Of a DNA stretch of 64,000 nt, positions 23,517 through 33,692 are shown in pieces (positions within the stretch are counted from its first letter, which is position 1; each line of letters opens with the position of its first letter). Position numbers and translations under genes: made by a program. This DNA comes from Albifimbria verrucaria. Its lineage: Eukaryota > Ascomycota > Sordariomycetes > Hypocreales > Stachybotryaceae. The stretch covers positions 6,138,001 through 6,202,000 of the forward strand of contig JAHREC010000013.1 in the NCBI GenBank assembly GCA_020081605.1. Direction: 5' to 3'. Below the pieces are notes generated by a model that saw only the letters and a program-made list of their open reading frames with translations, had not been told where the DNA came from and made no database searches.

Positions 23517-24071
23517 GTTTCGATACTAATTTGAAACTTCATTTACAAATGGACAAGATGTGAAATGTGCAAAGCTGGAACGTTGCTATAGTTAAGCTTC
23601 GACTTACACTGACGATCTCCGCTTTAGCTTGGTTGGGCCGGGAAGAGTTGAAGGACGCGCCTCAACTCCACAACCCAAGCATTACTGTCCAAGACGGGAT
23701 TGATTCAGCTTGCAGCACTTCAATCACGTTCGATCTTGCCTTACAGGCCTAGAACGCGCCTCATCGCCTCCAACCCCTCGATTATCCCGAGATCGGGCCA
23801 TTGTGTGAATCGACTAACGGCACATGCACGTCATTGATTCACGGCTGGCAGATTACCTAAACGCTCGATGACGCTTCTTGTATGCAATTTGCCCGCTTCG
23901 CTAAACAACCGATTTGATGAGAGCGGCTGAATCCTCTTCACTGTGTTTTACATGAGACGAGACCAATAGGATCAACGGGCATCCCACTCACTTTTACTGC
24001 GAGCGCTACATCTACAGACCCCTCATTAAGCCGTCTTGCTTTGAGGGTTGACGCGGCAAATTTAAATCAAC
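23517..24071. promoter_or_regulatory. Bidirectional promoter of NRPS-like and AKR genes
   Basis: This 555-bp stretch separates two divergent metabolic genes. ACGCGCCTCA occurs twice in direct orientation (23655-23664 and 23754-23763). GTGAATC at 23805 and GATTCAC at 23836 form an inverted repeat with a 24-base spacer. These could be binding sites for a pathway regulator (inference). Confidence 0.5.
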
Positions 24072-24969
24072 ATGGCGAAGCGAAGCATCACAGATGCGTT
24101 ATCTTTGGCGAATGGAGTCAACATTCCACAGCTTGGGTTTGGCGTCTTCGAGTCGCCCAGAGATGTCTGTGTAAAGTCGTGTCTGACGGCGCTGCAGGGC
24201 GGCTACCGTCACATTGATACAGCGCAATACTACGCAAATGAAAGCGAGGTCGGCTCGGCTGTGCAGCAGTCTGGATTGCCCTGTAAAGACATCTTCCTCA
24301 CCACCAAATTTCTTGCTCAGCCTGGGTCGGTGGACAAAAGTTATCAGTCATGCGTGAACAGTGTGAAGAAGCTCGACCCGCAGCACGGTTACGTGGACTT
24401 GTTCCTCATCCATAGCCCGCATTCTAGCAAGTCCAAGAGGGCTGAGATGTGGCAGGCTCTGGAGAGGCTTCATGAAGAGGGCAAGGCCAAGAGCATTGGT
24501 GTGAGCAACTTTGGCATCAAGCACATTGAAGAGCTCAAAGACGTCGCCAAAGTTTGGCCGCCACATGTAAACCAAATTGAGGTAAGAAATTTGAATCTCA
24601 AAGACTATTCAATGCTAATGTTATTCTTCCCTGAAGCTGCATCCTTGGTGTCAGCAGAGGCAGATTGTCGAATACTGCCAAAAGAACGGCATCATCATCG
24701 AAGCATACTGCCCTCTGGTCCGTAACCAGAAAGCCGAGGATGAGACTCTGGTTGGCATTGCTAAAAAGCATAATGTTTCGCCTAGTCAAGTCCTAATCCG
24801 CTACTGTCTGCAAAAGGGCTGGGTTCCTCTACCCAAGAGCGACAACCCTGACCGAATCAAGGCCAATGCCGATGTTTACGGATTTGACCTTGACGGGAAT
24901 GACATGAGCGCTTTGGATAACTTAGACCAAGGAGCCGCGGGGGCCATTGTGGAAGCAGTAGAGAATTGA
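24072..24969 (+). CDS. Aldo/keto reductase
   Basis: Two exons, join(24072..24581, 24637..24969), with a 55-nt intron (GTAAGA...TGAAG) containing GCTAAT. The product is 280 aa with no frame break. The catalytic tetrad is visible: Asp49 and Tyr54 in HIDTAQYYANE, Lys79 in LTTKFL and His114 in DLFLIHSP. The NADPH-binding end reads GWVPLPKSDNPDRIKANADV. These are hallmarks of the AKR family that reduces aldehydes and ketones. The gene starts 555 bp from the divergent NRPS-like reductase, so it might reduce the aldehyde that enzyme releases; that link is inference. It lies on the plus strand, as does the next gene (GT8). Confidence 0.92.
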
Positions 24970-25412
24970 GGCTGGCGGTGGAATATAGACCTTGCCGGTA
25001 TGACTGGCTGGGCAAGTTCAGCATCAGTAGGGATATCTAGGATGAAGCATGAATACCCTAACGAGATTCACATACTGTTGGCTGATGAGCCTATTTTCCG
25101 AGGTGGACAGGGTTAATTCCGGCCATTCTTAGATATAGACTGGTCAGCCTTAAACTGATCTCCATTTACACGTGCATAATAAACCCACGCACGACGCAGG
25201 GATATAGCTAAGACGTTAATCTGCGATCTCAATTACCCCTTGACTATTTGCTTGCACTTGTATATTATGGGCCCAAAGCGTGCAGTCACGGCTCGTCGGA
25301 GCAATATATGGTTACGTCATGCATCTATGCATAATATGTTACATGAGATCTCTGTGTCGTGCAATCCACTTACAGTCCCTCATCTCCTCATCGTGCAACG
25401 GTCAACGCTCCA
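24970..25412. other. Intergenic between AKR and GT8
   Basis: This 443-bp stretch shows no gene. It presumably contains the AKR 3' UTR and the GT8 promoter. Confidence 0.45.
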
Positions 25413-26400
25413 ATGACTGCCCAAGCTCTCCAGAAGAGATACGCTTATGCCACTCTAATCACTCGCCAGTCGTATCTGGCGGGGTCATCATACTGGCACA
25501 TACGTTGAGGAAGTATGGAAGCAGATATCCATTGGTCGTGCTGTACACGCCAAACCTGCCGGCCGCGGCAGTGAGGGCACTTGAGCTAGAGGCCAACAAG
25601 ACGAACATCATTCCGCAAAAGTGTGATTTCTTGCTCCCGCCGGCTGGGATCAAGGTCACTCTGATCGCTGAGCGGTTCGAGGACACATGGACAAAGCTAA
25701 GGGTATTTGAACTCTTCGACTATGAATCTGTGTGTTACCTGGACGCCGATATGGCCATATTTGGTGATATGGACGCCATCTTTGACAAAGCCTCCGAGTT
25801 ACCGTCGGACTGGCTAGCTGCGAACCACGCATGTGTCTGCAACCTGGACTTTGACTCTTGGGCACCTGAGGACTGGCGTCCTGAGAACTGCGCGTATACA
25901 CCGATGAGCCACCCCAATGCTTTGACAAAGCCTACTCAACCCACAACAGATGGCCCCAAGACGCATAATCTCCTCAACGGCGGCTTGCTACTTTTCCACC
26001 CCTCTCAGGAGCTATGGGACGCTATGCTGGCCGAGTTCAACAGCACACCACTACTTTCGACATTCCAGTTCCCGGACCAGGACTTCCTTGCGCACTTCTT
26101 TTCAGGGCGGTGGCGTGCACTGGGATGGCAGTGGAATGCAATCAAGACGATGCGATACTGGCATCCTAACATGTGGCGAGACGAGGAGGTTGTGTGCTTG
26201 CACTACATAGTAGACAAGCCATGGGCAAAACGGGTTGATGAGGATGGCCGCGCTGGGTATCTTGGGCGTGACGGGAAACGCACAAGTGGTGGTGGGAGGC
26301 CTATGAGTCGTGGAAGAGTGAGAGGCTGAGTAGTGATAGAGATGGAGAGGAAGTCGTTCAGATAATGAAGACGACTACGGCGGATGAGCTTCCAAACTAA
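25413..26400 (+). CDS. GT8-family glycosyltransferase (glycogenin/galactinol synthase-like)
   Basis: An intronless gene of about 329 aa once two missing G bases are allowed for (near 25482 and 26275). The start MTAQALQKRYAYATLI leads into YLAGVIILAHTLRKYGSRYP. The metal-binding DXD motif is in VCYLDADMAIFGDMDA. Further GT8 landmarks are NLLNGGLLLFHPS, FPDQDFLAHFF and VCLHYIVDKPW. The corrected C-terminus ends ETHKWWWEAYESWK followed by an acidic tail. Family members use a nucleotide sugar to glycosylate small acceptors or glycogenin; the acceptor here is unknown. No signal peptide is evident, so a cytosolic role is likely. It follows the AKR gene by 443 bp, but nothing ties it firmly to that pair. 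Confidence 0.85.
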
Positions 26401-26704
26401 CGAGATAGTTGACTGGATTGGAATGAGCTAGATAAAGAGGTTCTAGATAGATTTCCTAGGTTGTGCTTTGCGGTTTCGTTGGTTACTATCATCTTGGACA
26501 TTCGTTTCTCAATGCTTATTATAGTTGTTAGCAATACTCAAACCAAGACTCATGCCATACTCCCCATCCCCTAAAGTTCCACGATGTCAGGAGTATCAAG
26601 ACTTTGCCAAACACAAGGTCCATGCCTAGTTAGACCCCGGCACCCACAAAAAAGAAGCAAACTGCAAAACATCAACCGCACGATCAGAGACAAAAAGTAA
26701 CTGA
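26401..26704. other. Intergenic between GT8 and tRNA-Leu
   Basis: This 304-bp stretch holds no gene. It includes the A5 run at 26692-26696, which is T5 on the minus strand and would serve as the Pol III terminator of the tRNA. Confidence 0.5.
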
Positions 26705-26802
26705 TGATGAGAGTGGGATTCGAACCCACGCCTCTTGCGAGACCAGAATATTGATTGTGAAATCCTTAATCTGGCGCCATAGACCAACTCGGCCATCTCA
26801 CC
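26705..26802 (-). tRNA. tRNA-Leu(AAG) with a 15-nt intron
   Basis: The minus strand folds as a class II tRNA. The acceptor GGTGAGA pairs with TCTCATC, with discriminator A. The anticodon stem CCAGA/TCTGG encloses loop TTAAGG-T, so the anticodon is AAG. A long variable arm (GTCTCGCAAGAGGC) marks a leucine tRNA. The T arm is GTGGGTTCGAATCCCAC. The intron, complement(26749..26763), sits at the canonical place after G37. A T5 run follows the 3' end. Confidence 0.93.
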
Positions 26803-27235
26803 GGAAGTTGTTATTTTTAGAAACAGGCCATGAGATATATATCGTGGAGGTGGTGTGGTGGAGCATCGTGAAGTGGAAGCGGATCCCTTACTGGCTTTGC
26901 TGTGGTTTGCGTTCACCAGGCATGGAACGAGGTATTCGCCTGTTATGGATGAACAATGGTGAGAATATGTATTATTATGTGTAGGCCAAGAAGGATTATA
27001 ATATATGCGCACGCCAAATGCTATGTTCAAACAGGTTCTATCACAGACGATGACTTATACACGAGCCGGCCTGTGATGTCAGGTAAGCAGAGTTCAGCAG
27101 ACAGATGCTATGTATACTGACCAATTACGGCAGTATTCCTTGTCGCCAAGCTTATGTCGGTTATGTGTCTCCCAGTCGTAATCCGCTACATCAGCAGTTC
27201 AGTGTTGATAAAGACCATGGTCAGACAACAGTGGA
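26803..27235. other. Intergenic between tRNA-Leu and DUF7730-like gene
   Basis: This 433-bp AT-rich stretch has no gene I can support. Confidence 0.45.
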
Positions 27236-28721
27236 CTACATACCGCCACGAAGGTGGACATCTTCACGTTTTATATGAACCCAGAACCCTTGACGGATGG
27301 GCTTGGATGATGCAGCATCTCCGGTCATGGTTCCGTAAGAGGGATTGTTCAACAACGTAGGTGTGACCCGCCAACACTTAAGTCCTTCGAGCTCCGCCCT
27401 CTGTGATTTTGTCGCCTCCAATCCCTGCTTCTCAACTAGTATCGCATTCGTCTGCTCATACCAATCCCACTTTGGGCACGATATTGTCACGTCTGTGCTC
27501 GGCGGAACCATGCGTTCTAGAAGTTTGTCAATTGTAGGATACAATGAATTATGTAGCTTGTCGGCAAGTTCCTTCTCAGAGGAATATGGCCAAACCAAGT
27601 TAGTTGCCCCTCTAGGTCTCCGTGTACGAGCGTCTTGAATGCAATCAGCAGGTAGACTAGAGAGGGAAATATAGGGCCATTGTTATTGCTGTTGCCGGAT
27701 TTGGACGTTTTGAGGCCTGTGAATCCCTCAGAAAGAGGGAGTTCGAGATGGCTCCACACAAGTTCCAGCGAGGTAAGCATGGTCACGATCTGCGGTGAGA
27801 CGAGATCTTGCATTGCGCGGTGGAGAATGGGACTAGCAATGTGAAATGTGGTGGTGCCATATATCACATCCATGCCCTCCCAGTAACTAACACAAGAAGT
27901 TGTTAGCAACCTTCCTCGAGAAACCGAATATACCGACTACGCGGTCAATTGGTCTTGTCACTCACGCTTGCCTGCAAGACAGCAGCCAGCCATGGATCCC
28001 AGGAAAGCATCTCGCAGGCCAGGGTCCTGACCATCCTTTACAATGACCACTACCCTCGAGACAGCGGTCATGATCAGGGTCGTGAAAGTAGCCAGAGTAA
28101 TTGCGCCTGCGTCCCATAGGCAGCCATGCTCCGTCTGGGGGTAGCGGTGACAGACGCAGCTAAACCATTGCCAAGTCCGAGGCTTGGACTTGTCAAAATT
28201 GTTCATACAGTTGTCAGAGCCTATTCTGGCGTGCACACCGCCCATGTTGGTAAAGCGCCACGTTTCTTGAGGATCGACTTCATGAAAGGGATGGCGGAAG
28301 CTCAGGTCCATGTGGTAGGTCCGACCGCCAAAAGCCAGCATGAGGATGTGCCGCCGGATCTCGGGTGGGAGGCGATTGAAGAATGGCCCGGATTTTTTAG
28401 AGATGTTTCCGAAGACGTGGTGTAAGGCTTGACCAGACGGTGCGAAACGTTGGACATCTTGTTCAAGACGCGGGCCTGGTACATTTTGGTATAACGTTCC
28501 TTGGCCCTCTCGAACGCGTCAACAGCGGCGGCAGCTACAAAGAGAGAGGGTCCAACAATGGATCCCCAGAAGAACTCCAGCATCAACAAGGAGCCCTTCA
28601 AGGGGCCGCGCCGCTTCGCCTCCTCGACAAACATGGGCCATTGTCGGCGATAGAAGGAGACGAGCTCGCGGAAGGTCGTTGGCACGTCAAAGTCACCATC
28701 ATCAGCGCCGTGGTCAGACAT
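27236..28721 (-). CDS. DUF7730-like protein of unknown function (frame broken by missing bases)
   Basis: Two exons, complement(27236..27886, 27966..28721), with a 79-nt intron (GTGAGTGACAA...GTTAG) containing GCTAAC. Three missing bases (near 28410, around 27995-28040, and near 27600) make the total divisible by three, giving about 469 aa. The corrected frame has FFNRLPPEIRRHILMLAFG and, across the intron, WLLSCRQAYWEGMDVIYG with TTTFHIASP. This LPPEIR...SCRQAYxEG...YGTTTFHI pattern is common in large fungal families that resemble F-box/DUF7730 proteins. The biochemical role is not known. The N-terminus shows a hydrophobic stretch (LMLEFFWGSIVGPSLFVAAA) that could be membrane-associated. The gene lies in the gene-poor part of the window. 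Confidence 0.6.
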
Positions 28722-29244
28722 GGTCGGTTCCCAAGGTCGGCTGGGCTGTCTCTCTAGATGTAGAACATGTACATCGTCTGTGCATCCAGGCTTGATTGAT
28801 TGATACTAACATGTGAAGGTGATAGGATCCTGGTCAGCTGTAATTCGTACTCAGGGCCGTATGCTTAGATAAGGCAACAACGCTTATGCATGCCCAGGGT
28901 CATCCAGGAGGATCTATGTTGCATGCATGATAGATGTATGTACTCTGGTTCGGTATAGTTTTAGATGGTTTTATTTATGTGCTTCATCGATCCTGTCTTC
29001 TTCCCAAGTCCTTGGCTCTATGAGTTTTATCTTCTTCATTTTCCTTCGGCGACATACTAAAAAGTAAAGAGGGCCCTCTCTAGCTATTCATTCTCCTTAC
29101 GTGGGTATCTATCCATCTCATTTAATTAGATCCCCGCTAGATTAGCTAGTGCCTAGGGGCATCTGGGACCTCCTTGTCAACAAAGAATTCTTGAACCACC
29201 AGAAGACACAGGAGCAAAAATACAAGAACAAAAAAATAGGCAAG
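28722..29244. other. Intergenic upstream of the DUF7730-like gene
   Basis: This 523-bp stretch has no gene. Its right end (29230-29236) is an A7 run, T7 on the minus strand, which suits termination of the adjacent tRNA gene by Pol III. Confidence 0.5.
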
Positions 29245-29384
29245 AGCCCTGGCGAGGCTCGAACTCGCAACCGCCAGATAAATCTTCCGTATTCATAGCT
29301 GGTAATGGTTAGTATATGTAATTATCGTGTCGAACAGCTGTTGTCACTCACAAGTCTGGCGCGCTACCATTGCGCCACAAGGGC
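29245..29384 (-). tRNA. tRNA-Arg(UCU) gene with a canonical intron plus a 53-nt GT-AG insertion in the anticodon
   Basis: The minus strand holds acceptor GCCCTTG, D arm TGGCGCAATGGTAGCGC (a good A box), anticodon stem CCAGA/TCTGG, T arm GCGAGTTCGAGCCTCGC (a good B box) and a T7 terminator 9 bases after the 3' end. Between them the anticodon loop is split by two blocks. The first, complement(29299..29351), is 53 nt and begins GTGAGT, contains TACTAAC and ends CAG. The second, complement(29280..29295), is 16 nt at the canonical site after A37. Removing both leaves loop CTTCTAA, anticodon TCT, matching the D-arm signature of tRNA-Arg(UCU) as known from yeast. The 16-nt intron contains GGAAG, able to pair with CTTCT, as expected for a pre-tRNA. 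The 3' acceptor strand CAGGGC is one base short, as in the other base-drop sites. Confidence 0.75.
29299..29351 (-). other. Spliceosomal-like 53-nt insertion inside the tRNA anticodon
   Basis: Boundaries CTT|GTGAGT and ACCAG|CTA are unique, because no base repeats across the junction. The length, donor, perfect TACTAAC box and CAG acceptor all match the protein-coding introns of this window. It has no T4 run that would stop Pol III. It interrupts the anticodon between T34 and C35. Confidence 0.7.
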
Positions 29385-30880
29385 TGCTCTTGGGTGGCAA
29401 CGGCGAATTTATTTACTATTATAAGCGTAATGGCAACTGTTGGAGACAATGCGTGGCCTTGATCCGACTGACCGCCCAGCGTGATTCTCCGTTATTCTTG
29501 ATCTAATCTGTGATGGTTGAACAATGATTTGTGAAAGTGAGCGCACAGTCAGATCGCGAATCTTCACTCCTTGTCACTGTGAATTTGGCAAGATTTGATA
29601 ATGGTCTAGTTCTGCAGGTGAGAATCGCATCCTTGAGAGCTGCTGCCAGCATTAGAGGGGACAATGGCTGTGGATATGACGATTGAGCAGCAACTGCACT
29701 CAAGCGGCTCTCGACCATTGAATTGCGCACAATGCGCTCTTTGTTACTGTGCGATTTCTTGTTGTAGTGAATACTGACATTGTTTACTTCGAACTATTAT
29801 GAGCCTTGCTATGGAAATGCAGATTCACAAAAGGTCTTCACCTGCAGCACCCCGATTTACCATGCTTTGGCCAATGCACTCAAATGAGCTTCATTGATCA
29901 TGGCTAAGGATTGGCTGAGACGATCATATCGAACCTGTCTTCAATCAACTTAAGCTGGCTGCCTGCAATACCCGAGATATTATGGTGGCACAAGTAGAGC
30001 AGCAACGTAGGCTATGACTATGACCAATCATAAGAATTGATGTAATGCAATTACTAGTTGACATGCCTCTTCTAACCTTCACGCGTTAACTGAGGATAAA
30101 GATATGAGGTAGATGCGAAGCCCTGTAGATCCAATTAACGCGATGTTCACACTAATGACTCACATACTAAAACCAGCCCAATCTACTATCGTCAAATTTG
30201 CTTGATAAAGGATCATGTGGAAGTAATGGAATACTCTTAGAAATTCTGAGAGCAACACATTCTATACCAAACCATACCAGATTCAAAATCTCCTTGCGGT
30301 AATCACTATGCTCGATTAGACCAAAGCGTGTAACGTTTTTATTCAGAACCAGTCAGAGTCCATTCTTATTTTACCAAAGCTGCATACCCCAATCATGGCT
30401 ATACTATGGCGGGCCACTAAGTCCGGAGATTTTGCTTGACTTATGCTCTTCCAATAACTAAACCTCTGATGGAGGCTACTATACCTTAGGACCGTGAGGC
30501 TTTATACTTGCATGAAGAGTAGCACAGCCAAGACAACAAGGAAGTCCAAAATTGCATGCACTTCATGGTTCAGCGAGAATGGAAAATAGGAAGCAAAGAA
30601 TTGAATTGAGTAAAATATGGATAAGAAATGCCTTATGTTCCATCCTCTGTAGTAGAATGGGGCGTTGTCTCCGTTGGAAAAGGCAAAAGCTAGTTGGCGG
30701 TAGCTAAAATAAACAGGTCTTCCTTATTCTTCTCCTCCTCGGCCCAACACAATATGAACATTGAAACCATAGTTTGCAAATTTACTATGTACATCGAAAG
30801 GGTGGTACTAGAGACTCATGAATGCGAATCAAGTTCAACCAGAATTCACAATCATAAGGCCCTCATCGCCCGTAAAGACT
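29385..30880. other. 1.5 kb AT-rich stretch without recognised gene
   Basis: Only short open frames are seen (under 80 codons) and none resembles a family. The composition is more AT-rich than the housekeeping block. No clear transposon ends or protein remnants are visible. Confidence 0.5.
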
Positions 30881-31575
30881 TTATGCCTGGAAAGTCTGAA
30901 CAGCTCGCTTGCGGGCACAGTTACCTCGAGGTGCCAGAGGCCTCCTGGATACATTGTCGGTGTTGGGTCCAGGGTTAGGGAAGACAACATCATATCCTTC
31001 GACGGTAGAGCAGCCGTTTCCGACATTGGCGAAAAACGTTCTGGGGCGGCTTGAAAAGGCTGCTGCTGGTGAAGGTTGCTGCGATGCGCGGTTGGCAATT
31101 GTGACGTGTGCACAGTTCATATACAGCTCGCGATTGCCAACGTTGTTGTACCAGGTGAATGCAAACAATGCCTCCCCAGCTGGTGCGTCGCTGGGCAGAT
31201 TGAAGTTCCAGGCGGACTTGAGCGGGCATGCGCCGATGTAAGAATGTAAAACAGTCCAAGTGCTGCCACGGTCATAGCTAAGGAAACTTGGCATGAACCT
31301 CCACTGTGTGTTGCAGAGCCAGTGATTGTCCAGTTGTATGACTGGCCTGGCTGCCAGGTTACAACGCTTCGGCCCTGCTTCGTGTCGAAGAGATTCTGAT
31401 AGCCTTTGCATGGGAAATCGCTGCCATCCGAATTCAAAGGGCTTGTCAGGTCCCAGTCAGGGTCCGTCGTGTACTTGTTGAAGACAGAACGGATTGGCGG
31501 TGGCCAAGCCATCTCCATGTGAGCCTGCACCAGAGAGACAAGGCTCATCACAATAGCCGCTGAAATGAAATGCAT
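30881..31575 (-). CDS. Secreted AA11-like lytic polysaccharide monooxygenase
   Basis: An intronless gene of about 231 aa; one base is missing near 31280. A signal peptide (residues 1-18, ending SLVQA) is followed directly by His19, the N-terminal copper ligand of the mature enzyme: [15 protein letters not shown]. The second ligand is His90 in [13 protein letters not shown]. Further AA11-type landmarks are [28 protein letters not shown] and [12 protein letters not shown], which also supplies a Tyr candidate for the axial site. AA11 enzymes oxidatively cleave chitin. After the catalytic domain the protein has a short Cys-containing tail and no obvious carbohydrate-binding module. The family assignment rests on motif recall, so confidence is moderate. 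It stands alone in an AT-rich region, which suggests a regulated accessory gene. Confidence 0.72.
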
Positions 31576-33692
31576 GGTGCCGGTGAGTGAGAAAGGAATT
31601 GAATGAGAAATATGTGGTAAAGAAGATAGTGAAGATATATACTTCAGTAAAGGAGCTCTGCTCTTGAACTTGTAGCTTCGAATAGATCAGACTACGAGGG
31701 CAATCCTGATGTTTTATACTTGGAGCTCGCCTCCAAACTTGAACATGAATGTTTGTTTCTACATCCTTGCCCATTGGCATCACGTTTTACCAGTGTGTAA
31801 CGATGATTGACAGTTCAACCACGTTTCCTACAACCTGACTTGGGATAGTGCATCCAATGCAACGTGGGTCAGGTTTCCTGAATAGGTAGGTTGGGGATGG
31901 CAGCTCGTTCTGTTTCGCCATTTCCGGCCAACCTTTTACCCCACAAGCTGTGCCATGGTTACATTAATAGGGGCTGAAGTGTCAGGATCGCATAGATGCT
32001 GGTCCTGGTCGTTATTAAGGATACATATTTCCCTTAGCCCAGTCTTCTATCATATATCTGAAAACTCACTTGGTATGCCTGAAATCCAGGCTCATCTCAG
32101 TCACGTTGGGTCTTTCTTCACACGTGTCCGTGGGCTTTGTTTCCTTGTTCTAACCCCTTACAATGTGGTTACGTTGCCTTGTTGTACGATGAAAATAGGA
32201 GTTGCCATTATTGGCAGCTCCTTGGAAATGGAGCTTCACGAGTAACGTTAACTCGGTCACAATAGGTCAATACAGTTATCATTGGGTTGAAAGGGGCACT
32301 TATATGGGTTACCGTCCAGTCAAACCTGGGGATCATTGCCGCTGCGCCGTCGATCTATCACAAGCAGGGTTTAAAGTGTGGTATCATTACGTATCCTTTG
32401 GGCTTGGGGCTATCGTGCTACAAAACTCATGGCACAAGACCTTCAAGGGCTGTATATCAGTTCGCTTTCGAATCGCAATATTAGGTCTGAAAGGTGATAT
32501 GCGGCAGTCATGTCTAATATTTCTTCAGCAACGCTTCGAGTTCCTGCGAAAGCGAGTCTTCAAAATTCTGCTTAAGTCCATTCTATTGCCAGAATCTCGT
32601 TAACTTTGAATTTATGGTGCCTGAATATCGAAAACGGCATTTACTTGCCGACTTCAGCCGTAGAAGTAGCCACGTTACTTCTCTCGATTGTAACACACCT
32701 CCGAAGAATACATCAGAATCGATAGACTAGTTTAGAAAGAGTTCAAATAAGATCGGCCGACGTTGAACCCGAACCCTACTGTGTGGAGGTTTATTGCCAC
32801 CGAATGTTAGAAATCAAAGACCTTCCGCATATAGACAGTACGAGCGGACAAACATACAAGTTCTCTTTATGACAATATCCATATGTCAGTTGTCAACAGC
32901 GACATACTAAATTGGAACAATCACTTAGTCAAGTGGTGGAAATGGCTTTGGTCCTTCACATTACTGATATCGTTAGGCTCAGTCTCTTCTATCATACTCA
33001 ACATGCACATCTTGGATATGTTGCAGTGCCAGATCAACAGGTGGAACTATGATATACTGTCGATCATCAGGGTTGCCCTCCATGATCGGCCACAACGATT
33101 CACTGCGCAGTGTTCCGTATATATAGTGCAGTATCATCTCATCTAAACGCACTATTCACGCACTGAAGTTCATTCTAGCTCCTCTATTGACTCACGAACG
33201 TCTATGAGTTACCAACACAAGCAGTCGCATAAAGTCGTAGTGATGCCTGCAGGAAGACTTCAGACTCTCCCTACCTTGCTGTGTTATAACATCTTCGATG
33301 CTACTGAAGTGGCCAATCGCATCCTAACCAAGGTGAAGCAGGCATATTACTTAGCGCTCCCCACTGAGTATGACTGATACTATAAACATGGGCGACAGTG
33401 CGGTGAATTGTTATGATTTGTGACAAAGAGCAGACCCTGATGGGTCACACTGCGTCATGGTTCTATCTGTTGTATCAATTTCGAATACAGTGTCCACTAT
33501 TTTGATTACTACCTGGAGCAGATGAGCTTGCCAGGCAATATAAGTGACTATTTTCTTACAGATTTCTAGTCAGTTCATGCAAATCTGAAGATGTGTTGAG
33601 GCTTTCGTGAATCTAAATCGTATATTGATTCAGTCATATCACATACTCGATGATACAGTACTGTACAGTACATAGCCAGATATTAAGCCTAG
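31576..33692. other. 2.1 kb AT-rich stretch without recognised gene
   Basis: Open frames are short and show no family resemblance. The one exception is a 57-codon frame at 33203-33376 whose LQTLPTLLCYNIFDATEVAN faintly resembles an F-box start; it might be an N-terminal remnant of the ankyrin-like gene that follows. The left part is the promoter region of the AA11-like gene. Confidence 0.4.

Noticed and set aside
29245..29384. tRNA-Thr(UGU) with one long intron
   Set aside because: If all inserted bases are treated as one intron after position 37, the anticodon is TGT. That leaves G37, unexpected for a tRNA reading ACN codons, and ignores the D-arm match to Arg(UCU), the GGAAG/CTTCT pairing and the GT-TACTAAC-AG boundaries.
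32202..32603. 133-codon plus-strand frame
   Set aside because: No motif, in an AT-rich stretch where frames of this size arise by chance; an overlapping frame is open too.
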